From: Flavobacterium sp.
GTDB taxonomy: Bacteria > Bacteroidota > Bacteroidia > Chitinophagales > Chitinophagaceae
NCBI GenBank assembly: GCA_030053925.1
Contig: JASGCX010000022.1
Location: 6,807-48,153 of the forward strand
Reading direction: 5' to 3'
Length of the DNA: 41,347 nt
Each line of letters starts with the position of its first letter. The stretch's first letter is position 1. The position numbers and the translations under genes were made by a program. Under the pieces are notes generated by a model. That model made no database searches. It was not told the origin of the DNA and was given only the letters and a program-made list of their open reading frames with translations. Positions 34,232-41,347 of this stretch are shown one piece after another.

Positions 34232-35470
34232 TTAGCTTGCTTTCAAGCTTCTTTCAGCAATGGTTTTAGCGGCAATCCAACCGCTCGTCCAGGCATGTTG
34301 AAAGTTAAAACCACCAGTTACACCATCTACATCCACTATTTCGCCACCAAAAAATAAGTTGTCTATTTTTTTACTTTCCATAGTGTTAGCTTCTACTTCT
34401 GCTAGTTTAATACCTCCGCTTGTTACAAATTCTTCTTTAAAAGTAGTTTTGCCATTTACTGCATATTCTTGCAACACTAAGTTGCGTATAAGCCTATACT
34501 GTGGTGCTGAAGGTAAATCGGCCCAACGCATATCTTCTAAAATGCCACTCAAAGCCAGTAAATACTGCCACAATCTATTGGGTAAACCAAATGGGTTTTT
34601 GTTGCCTATTTTTTGCGCAGCTAATGAAAAACGATAATCTGCAAATTGTGCTTTTAAATCAAATTCGGTGACTTCGCCAAGCCAATTTACAATAATGGTA
34701 AATTGATAATTTGCCGATGCTAAATATCTTGCAGCCCAAGCAGATAATTTTAAAACAGCAGGGCCGCTAATGCCCCAATGTGTTATAAGTAATGGCCCAT
34801 TATTTACCAATTTTGTACCCACAATTTTTACTGTTGCATTATCAACACTTACACCCATCAACTCAGTAATTTTATTGTTGGGTATATTAAATGTAAATAG
34901 CGATGGTACGGGGGTTTCAATACTGTGGCCAAGGCTTGTAAGCCAGTTAAATTGATCGGTTTTAGGAAAACCTCCACAGGCTACACACACATAATTGGCA
35001 CTAATTGTAGTGCCTGTAGCTGTAAGCATACTAAACGCTTTGTTAATGTAGGCAATGGTATTAATGGTGCAGCTCATTAAAATTTTCACCTTGTATTTTC
35101 GGGCTTCGGTAAGTAAGCAGTCAATAATCGTTTGCGAACTGTCTGTGTTAGGAAACATTCTGTTGTCAGCCTCTGTTTTTAAGGTTACGCCACGCTCTTT
35201 AAACCATTCAATGGTATCGGTAGGGTCAAACCAATTGAAGGTTTTTTTTACAAAATGTTTACCTCTAGGATATTTTAAAATCAGTTCGTTTACATCAAAG
35301 CAGGCGTGTGTAACATTGCATCTACCACCACCACTTACTTTTACTTTACTTAATACTTTGTTGTTTTTTTCTACAATTACTACCTCAAGGTTAGGGTTTT
35401 GCTTTGCAGCATTTACCGCACAAAAAAAGCCCGCTGCGCCACCACCAATAACTACTAATTTTTTTGCCAT
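34232..35470 (-). CDS. BaiN/HI0933-like flavoprotein
   Basis: A 412-aa FAD-dependent oxidoreductase. I start it at the ATG at 35470 (MAKKLVVIGGGAAGFFCAVNAAK), which puts the dinucleotide-binding GxGxAG at the N-terminus. An ATG at 35542 would add 24 polar residues. SGGGRCNVTH, WFKERGVTLKTE, ADNRMFPNTD, LLITHWGISGPAVLKLSAW and VTSGGIKLAEV are signatures of the YhiN/HI0933 family, and the C-terminal FFGGEIVDVDGVTGGFNFQHAW binds FAD. The physiological substrate is unsettled in this family. It is divergent from tamB. Confidence 0.93.
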   Translation of the reverse strand: MAKKLVVIGGGAAGFFCAVNAAKQNPNLEVVIVEKNNKVLSKVKVSGGGRCNVTHACFDVNELILKYPRGKHFVKKTFNWFDPTDTIEWFKERGVTLKTEADNRMFPNTDSSQTIIDCLLTEARKYKVKILMSCTINTIAYINKAFSMLTATGTTISANYVCVACGGFPKTDQFNWLTSLGHSIETPVPSLFTFNIPNNKITELMGVSVDNATVKIVGTKLVNNGPLLITHWGISGPAVLKLSAWAARYLASANYQFTIIVNWLGEVTEFDLKAQFADYRFSLAAQKIGNKNPFGLPNRLWQYLLALSGILEDMRWADLPSAPQYRLIRNLVLQEYAVNGKTTFKEEFVTSGGIKLAEVEANTMESKKIDNLFFGGEIVDVDGVTGGFNFQHAWTSGWIAAKTIAERSLKAS

Positions 35471-35633
35471 TATAAATACATGATTAAGATTTTGTTGTAA
35501 AAATTGACATTGTTTTTGGCAAGGTTTAGCAGAAGTTTGCAATTATTGTTGTTAAATCACAAACTTCAAACAAAGTTTGGTATTATAATTGAATTGAGGA
35601 CACGAACCTTTATTTTTACTGCAATAAAGCGAA

Positions 35634-38600
35634 TTGTATTTGAAACAGCTTTCAAACATATCTAAAAGAGACATTTACATTGTTATTGCTGCCTTATTGT
35701 TTATTGCCTTTGGGCTTTTTACTAAGGTTTTACCCTTAAACCATACAGCACTTATTGTAATTACCGCAATAGTTGCTTTGTGGGCTATTATTTTTAATAC
35801 ATTTAAAAAAGCTGGTAGATTTTTTTTGGTAGTAATAGCCTTATTCTTTTTCTTGTTGCTAATGGTGCAAACGAGTTTTGTACAAACTTGGGCCGTAGGT
35901 ATTGCCACCAAAAAACTATCTAAAGCATTAGGTACAGAAGTGCGTATTAACGGTGTTAGTTTTTCTTTATTTGATAAGGTAAATCTTGAAGGTACTTTGA
36001 TTCGTGATAAGCAAAAAGATACCATTTTATACGCTAATCAATTACGCTTACGCATTACCGATTGGTTTTTTATAAAAGATAAAATAGACTTAAAATTTGT
36101 AGGCATAGAAGATGCTGTAGTAAAACTTCAACGTAAAGACAGTGTATGGAATTATCAGTTTATTGCCAACTATTTTGCCAGCCCAAACGCTAAAAAAGAT
36201 ACTACCAAAGGCATTGAAGTGAACTTGAAAAAAGTTGACTTGAAAAATGTAACGTTTGTACAAAACGACTTATGGAACGGCGAAAGATTGACTATTACTG
36301 TGAATAGTTTATTGCTTGATGCAAACGCATTGAGTTTTAATAAAGATCCGTTTAAGGTAAATACTTTGCAAGTAGAAAAGCCTTATATCAGTTTGCAACA
36401 TTTTACTGCATTAAAGCCGCTAGTATTAAGTAACATAAAGCCCGATAATTTAAAAGATACTTCTTTGCGCTTTAATTTGGGTATCAATTTTATTATCGAT
36501 AGCCTTAGTTTAAATAACGGTACATTTATTAATGAAAATACTGAAACCAAGGCTGGTACTGGTTTTGATGGCAATCATTTGCAAATAACACAGCTTAAAG
36601 GTGTGTTTAAAAACGTATCATTTGTAAGAGATACTTTAAAAGCCAATATTGATATAAGTTGCCGCGAACGTTGTGGCTTTGAACTAAAAAAACTTAAAAC
36701 CAATCTTAAAATTACACCACAAATAATTGAACTTGCCAAACTAGATTTGCAAACCAATAAAAGCCGTTTAGGTGATTATTATGCCATGAAGTTTGCGCAT
36801 TTTAACAACGATTTCGCCTATTATTTTACCAGCAAAGTATTTTTAGAAGCTAAGTTTAAAAACACAAGTGTTTTTAGCGATGATATTGCCTATTTTGCCA
36901 CAGACCTTAAAAACTGGAAAAAGCAAGCTGTAGTTACTGGTAATTTTCTTGGTACAATATCCAATTTTACGCTTAAAAACTTCAATATACGCTCTGGTGT
37001 TACCACCAATATTGCCGGTAGCCTTGCCATGAAAGGCTTGCCCGATATTGATAAAACCATCATTAACTTTAACGATGGTTTTATCAAAACGAATAACGTA
37101 GATATGGCCATTGTTATTCCTGCATTGCGCAGAATGAGCAACCCAAATATTGCTGCATTAGGTGATGTACTCTTTAGAGGCAATTTTAATGGCACCATTA
37201 AAAACTTTAAAATGGTTGGTGTTTTAAGCACTAATATTGGTTCGGTAGATGCACATGTGGCTATGAAATTTCCATCAAATGGCGAGCCTTCTTACAATGG
37301 TATTTTAGTTACCAATCGCTTTAACCTAGGTAAGTTTATAAATAGCCCAATATTAGGTTTGGTAAATTTTACAGGTAAAGTAGATGGTAGTAGCTTTAGT
37401 TTAAGCCAAATGAAATCGTCGCTTGATGGTAAGTTTAGCTTGCTCGAATTTAATGGCTATCCTTACACCAACATTACTACCAATGGTACTTTCTTAAAGA
37501 AGTATTTTAATGGCGAATTGAAGATAGATGACCCAAATGTTGACTTTACAAGTACCATAGAAATTGACTTTAGTTTACCAAAACCACACATCAACATCTT
37601 AGGCGACTTGGTGAAAAGTAATTTACAAAACATCAAACTTACAAAAGACAAGTACGAGCTTACTGGCTTATTCGATTTAAACTTTTATGGTTTAAATATT
37701 GATGAATTTGATGGTACAGCTAAAATTTTAAACGCCAATCTTACACATGCCAACGATAAGTTGAGTTTCGATTCGTTGGTGGTTACAGCACATGATTCTG
37801 ATGGCGTAAGAACCTTAACTGCAAGTAGTAATGAGTTTGCAGCTTCTGTTACTGGTAGGCAATACAAATTGTTAGATTTACCTACAGCTTTTCAAACCTA
37901 TTTAAACCATTATTACCCTGCTTATTTTAACCCACCAGTAAAGCAATTAGAAAACCAAGATTTCTCTGTAAACTTTATCACCAAAGACTTTGATAGCTAC
38001 GCAAAAATTATTGATAGTCGTTTGTCGGGTTTAGATTATGCAAATCTTACTGGTACAATTAATACCGCTAATAATCGGTTTACACTATTAGCTTCGGTAC
38101 CTAATTTTTCGTTTGATAAATACCATCTAACCGATGCCTCTTTTAAAGGCGAAGGCACATTAGATACCCTTATATTGAATGGTGATGTTGCCAATATTAT
38201 AATAGGCGATAGCCTGAGCTTTCCTAATACAACATTGGCGGTACAATCTAGTAACAATCACTCGGTGGTAAGCTTGCAAACCAAAGCTACAAGCACCATT
38301 AACGAGGCTAACTTAAATGCAGATTTATACACCTTAGAAGATGGTGTACGTATCAATTTTAGGCCTTCGGCTTTTGTATTGAACAATAAGAAATGGGATT
38401 TAGAAAAGCAAGGTGAAATAGTGATTCGTAAAAACTTTGTAAGCGCAGAAAACGTGAAATTTTCGCAAGGTTTTCAAGAGATAAAAGTAGAAACGGAGTT
38501 AAGCTCGGTGAATAATGCCAACGATTTGGTAGTTAAAATGAAGAACGTGGTTTTGGGCGATTTAACGTCTTTGGTAACAAAAGACCCACGATTAGAAGGT

Positions 38601-40568
38601 GTAACCACCGGTGAAATAAGATTGAACGATTTTTATGGCGACTTCTCTGCCACAGCTAATTTAAAAGCCGAGCAATTTAGATTCAATAACGATAGCATTG
38701 GTTTAGTTACCATCACAAGTAGCTACGATAATAAAACCGGCAAAATTCCATTTAACATACAATCTAATAACGAAGACTATAAGTTTAAAACCGATGGCTA
38801 TTACAACTCAAAAGATACCACCGGTAATGCCTTGTTTGTAAACACAGATTTGAGCGATACAAAAATTAATATTCTTGAACGATTTTTGGGTGATGTTTTT
38901 ACAGATCTAAGCGGCAAAGCCACTGGTAACTTGGTTGTAAGTGGCAATCCTCAAAACCCTAATTTATCTGGTAAAGTGAAGTTGAAAAATGGTGGTGTAA
39001 AAGTGAACTTTACCCAAGTTTACTACAATATTGATAGCGCTACTATCAACTTTCAACCCGATGGTATTGACTTTGGCGAATTAACCATAAAAGATAAGTA
39101 CAAAAACACCGCAAAAGTTAGAGGTAAATTATACGAGAAAAACTTTAAAGACTTGGTGTTTGACTTTGACATGTATTCAGATAAATTGTTGCTGATAGAC
39201 ACCAAAGAAAAAGACAACAAACAGTTTTACGGTAAAGCCATTGGCAAAGCTAGTTTAAGCTTAAAAGGCCCCGAAACCGCAGCAAAAATGACCATTGTAG
39301 CAGAGTCGAACGATAGCTCTCACATTTACATACCAAGCAGCGTAAGCAAGCAAAGTGGTGAGGCCGATTTTATAGTATTTAAACAATACGGTACCGAACT
39401 TGCTACCGAAACCAAAAAAAGCAGTTTCGATTTAACAGTAGATTTAGATGTAACAGCCGATACCAAAGTAGATATTGATGTGATTTTAGACCCTCTAACA
39501 GGTGATGTAGTTAAAGCTAGAGGCAATGGTAGATTACGCATTTTTGCAGGCACCACCGCACCACTTACCATTAAAGGGCGTTACAATATCCATTTTGGTA
39601 AGTACGATTTTAACTTTCAATCATTTATTCGCAAACCATTTGATATGCTCGATGCGGATAATTATATTGAATGGAACGGCGACCCTTATAATGCTGATAT
39701 ACACATAGATGCAGTGTATAAGGCCGAACGTGTAAGTGTGTCCGATTTATTGTCAAACCAACAAGTGGCAAACATTAGTAGTGCTACAAAATCATATAAA
39801 AACGATGTGTATGTAATTGCGCATTTAAAAGATAAATTAACCAAGCCAACCATTACGTTTAGCATTGATTTTCCTAATGGTAGCCCTATAAAAAATGACC
39901 CTTACTTTAATGAGTTTTTAACCCGTATAGAAGCCAACCAAAGTGAAATGTTATCACAGGTTACTTCGTTAATTGTGTTTAGTTCATTTGCGCCTTACGG
40001 CCAAGGTTTATTTGCAGCCAATAGCGGAAGCATCAACAATTTTGGCGTTTCTACTTTATCGGGTGCTATTAGCAAGCAGTTAAATAAAGTGGTGTCAAAC
40101 TTGGTGTATAAAATTACCAAAGACAAGAGCATTAAAGTAGATGTGAGTACATCGCTTTACAGTAGTGCTAGTTTGGTGGCTTCGTCTACAGGAGGTGTAA
40201 ATAACAAAAATGGTTTAGATAGAACCAATTTTAAATTAAAAGTTGGTAAAAGCTTTTTTAACGACAGATTAATTTTTACCGCAGGTGCCGATTTAGACTT
40301 TAGTGTAGGTGCAACTTCTGCAATAACAAATGGCAACTTGCAGTTTTTGCCCGATGTTAATATTGAATATATTTTAACAAAAGACAAACAGTTAAGGCTG
40401 ATTGGGTTTTTTAAAAATAGTTTAGATGCCACTGGAGGTATTCTTGGCCGTAGAAATAGGCAAGGGGTTAGCTTGTCTTATAAGCATGATTTTGATAAGA
40501 TTTTTGCCAAAAAAGAAGACATCATTTTTGCGCCACCTCCTCCCGATACATTAAATAAAAAACCATAG
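35634..40568 (+). CDS. tamB: TamB-like translocation and assembly protein (AsmA-like, DUF490)
   Basis: A 1644-aa envelope protein. There are two N-terminal hydrophobic segments (about 15-30 and 62-78), then a long stretch of repeated beta strands expected to form a lipid-conducting groove across the periplasm. The C-terminal DUF490 domain contains YNIHFGKYDFNFQSFIRKPF and IEWNGDPYNADIHIDAVYKAERVSVSDLL. Members form a bridge from inner to outer membrane for phospholipid transport and outer-membrane protein assembly. No ATG precedes the first hydrophobic segment. In-frame TTG codons at 35634 and 35640 are the likely starts, since the first ATG would delete the membrane anchor. A TamA-type gene is not adjacent. 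Confidence 0.92.
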   Translation: MYLKQLSNISKRDIYIVIAALLFIAFGLFTKVLPLNHTALIVITAIVALWAIIFNTFKKAGRFFLVVIALFFFLLLMVQTSFVQTWAVGIATKKLSKALGTEVRINGVSFSLFDKVNLEGTLIRDKQKDTILYANQLRLRITDWFFIKDKIDLKFVGIEDAVVKLQRKDSVWNYQFIANYFASPNAKKDTTKGIEVNLKKVDLKNVTFVQNDLWNGERLTITVNSLLLDANALSFNKDPFKVNTLQVEKPYISLQHFTALKPLVLSNIKPDNLKDTSLRFNLGINFIIDSLSLNNGTFINENTETKAGTGFDGNHLQITQLKGVFKNVSFVRDTLKANIDISCRERCGFELKKLKTNLKITPQIIELAKLDLQTNKSRLGDYYAMKFAHFNNDFAYYFTSKVFLEAKFKNTSVFSDDIAYFATDLKNWKKQAVVTGNFLGTISNFTLKNFNIRSGVTTNIAGSLAMKGLPDIDKTIINFNDGFIKTNNVDMAIVIPALRRMSNPNIAALGDVLFRGNFNGTIKNFKMVGVLSTNIGSVDAHVAMKFPSNGEPSYNGILVTNRFNLGKFINSPILGLVNFTGKVDGSSFSLSQMKSSLDGKFSLLEFNGYPYTNITTNGTFLKKYFNGELKIDDPNVDFTSTIEIDFSLPKPHINILGDLVKSNLQNIKLTKDKYELTGLFDLNFYGLNIDEFDGTAKILNANLTHANDKLSFDSLVVTAHDSDGVRTLTASSNEFAASVTGRQYKLLDLPTAFQTYLNHYYPAYFNPPVKQLENQDFSVNFITKDFDSYAKIIDSRLSGLDYANLTGTINTANNRFTLLASVPNFSFDKYHLTDASFKGEGTLDTLILNGDVANIIIGDSLSFPNTTLAVQSSNNHSVVSLQTKATSTINEANLNADLYTLEDGVRINFRPSAFVLNNKKWDLEKQGEIVIRKNFVSAENVKFSQGFQEIKVETELSSVNNANDLVVKMKNVVLGDLTSLVTKDPRLEGVTTGEIRLNDFYGDFSATANLKAEQFRFNNDSIGLVTITSSYDNKTGKIPFNIQSNNEDYKFKTDGYYNSKDTTGNALFVNTDLSDTKINILERFLGDVFTDLSGKATGNLVVSGNPQNPNLSGKVKLKNGGVKVNFTQVYYNIDSATINFQPDGIDFGELTIKDKYKNTAKVRGKLYEKNFKDLVFDFDMYSDKLLLIDTKEKDNKQFYGKAIGKASLSLKGPETAAKMTIVAESNDSSHIYIPSSVSKQSGEADFIVFKQYGTELATETKKSSFDLTVDLDVTADTKVDIDVILDPLTGDVVKARGNGRLRIFAGTTAPLTIKGRYNIHFGKYDFNFQSFIRKPFDMLDADNYIEWNGDPYNADIHIDAVYKAERVSVSDLLSNQQVANISSATKSYKNDVYVIAHLKDKLTKPTITFSIDFPNGSPIKNDPYFNEFLTRIEANQSEMLSQVTSLIVFSSFAPYGQGLFAANSGSINNFGVSTLSGAISKQLNKVVSNLVYKITKDKSIKVDVSTSLYSSASLVASSTGGVNNKNGLDRTNFKLKVGKSFFNDRLIFTAGADLDFSVGATSAITNGNLQFLPDVNIEYILTKDKQLRLIGFFKNSLDATGGILGRRNRQGVSLSYKHDFDKIFAKKEDIIFAPPPPDTLNKKP

Positions 40569-40708
40569 CAACACCATCAACAGCACCTCAAACCTAGCAA
40601 ACAAGCCCACCCGCTCACCCTGTGTAACGGGCAGTTGTAATTTTTATCCTCATTATATCAATCATCAACTTACACACTTACTTTAGCAGAGTAACTTGCA
40701 TTTAATAA

Positions 40709-41347
40709 ATGAAACTAGCAATACAAACACCCAAAAAAGCACTTAAAGCACTCTTAAAACAAAAGCCTTTAAGAAGTGAGATTGATGTTTTTAAAACCAA
40801 TCTTATACGCCTTTTAGGAAAAGTGAATGAAATTGAGAGAGAAGAAAACCAAAAAAATCACATTCGTGATTTTCTTAGAGATACATTTTACAAAAACACC
40901 AACGAAATAAACACCAAAGACAGTAAAGACCTTGTAATTCATTTAGGCAAAACCAATAAAGATAAAATTGGTGTTATCATTGAAGCAAAAAGACCTAGCA
41001 ACAAATCAGAAATGCTATCGGCACACAAGCCAAATACAAAAGCATTGCACGAATTGGTGCTTTACTATTTAAGAGAAAGAATTGAAGAAAATAACATTGA
41101 TATAAAATATTGCATTGCAACCAATATTTACGAATGGTACATTATAGACGCATCTTACTTTGAAACCATTTTTGCTCGTAACAAATCATTTATAAAAGAA
41201 TACCAACAATGGCGAGACAAACAAAAAGTTACTTCTGATACAAAACTTTTTTATGAAAGCATTGCAAAACCTTTCATTGATAAAATACAAGATGAAATCC
41301 CCTGTATTTATTTTGATATTAGAGATTATGAAACCGTTTTACGCAAC
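40709..41347 (+). CDS. Type IIG-like restriction-modification enzyme, N-terminal part (cut by window edge)
   Basis: The first 213 codons are open to the right edge. The sequence begins MKLAIQTPKKALKALLKQKP and matches the N-terminal region of large Bacteroidota enzymes that fuse a nuclease domain to an Eco57I-type N6-adenine methyltransferase. The nuclease core DLVIHLGKTNKDKIGVIIEAKRP fits a PD-(D/E)xK site (D then E-A-K). NIYEWYIIDA and FDIRDYETVLRN are typical of the family. The methyltransferase and target-recognition parts would lie beyond the window. It starts 140 bp after tamB; the single-chain RM role is inferred from the family. Confidence 0.75.
   Translation, partial: MKLAIQTPKKALKALLKQKPLRSEIDVFKTNLIRLLGKVNEIEREENQKNHIRDFLRDTFYKNTNEINTKDSKDLVIHLGKTNKDKIGVIIEAKRPSNKSEMLSAHKPNTKALHELVLYYLRERIEENNIDIKYCIATNIYEWYIIDASYFETIFARNKSFIKEYQQWRDKQKVTSDTKLFYESIAKPFIDKIQDEIPCIYFDIRDYETVLRN

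Overview
The window is low-GC chromosomal DNA from a member of the Bacteroidota, most likely a Chitinophagaceae-like or other Chitinophagales/Sphingobacteriales organism. The support is the content (TamB-like AsmA protein, LolA, M16 and M48 peptidases, ClpC with a UVR motif, GG-leader peptides, DUF4369-type thioredoxin proteins), promoters of the Bacteroidetes type (TTG-N18/21-TAnnTTTG), the lack of obvious Shine-Dalgarno sequences, and dispersed palindromic repeats of a kind common in this phylum. The species call is inference. No rRNA, tRNA, CRISPR array, transposase or prophage was seen.

Layout. 1-3.3 kb: tandem 23-bp repeats, a secreted VWA-like protein, then an AT-rich pair (AAA ATPase plus TOPRIM-like DUF3226 protein) resembling a split OLD-type defence nuclease. 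3.4-6.2 kb: ftsK. 6.2-10.4 kb, minus strand: a three-gene catabolic operon with a TIM-barrel sugar isomerase/epimerase, a 750-aa fusion of MocD-like oxygenase, Rieske ferredoxin and NqrF-like reductase, and a RhaT-type sugar/H+ symporter. 10.5-19.4 kb: envelope and housekeeping genes (LolA-like, CE1-type esterase, RNase Z, STAS protein, ClpC, small coiled-coil membrane protein, small outer-membrane protein, short-chain polyprenyl synthase, PepSY-like protein) and a repeat-rich gap. 19.5-30.7 kb, all plus strand: APC amino-acid permease, M14 carboxypeptidase, prmA, plsY, M48 lipoprotein protease, DUF3052/YdeI protein, Gfo/Idh/MocA oxidoreductase and an M16 peptidase. A decayed response-regulator gene lies antisense in the gap at 21.3-21.45 kb.

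30.8-34.2 kb, minus strand, is the accessory island. It holds two copies of a GG-leader peptide cassette. One is an intact 60-aa precursor with six cysteines. The other has an in-frame stop between the same leader and a different Cys-rich core. Each is followed by a TlpA/thioredoxin-fold exported protein. The 3' end of an HlyD-type secretion adaptor survives as a pseudogene downstream. Several repeat elements (an 83-bp MITE-like element with 11-bp terminal inverted repeats, a GC-rich palindrome and a 58-bp double hairpin) sit in or beside the island, which looks like a peptide-export locus in decay or rearrangement.

34.2-41.3 kb: a BaiN/HI0933-like flavoprotein, a 1644-aa TamB-like protein that seems to start at TTG, and the 5' part of a type IIG-like restriction-modification gene cut by the window edge.
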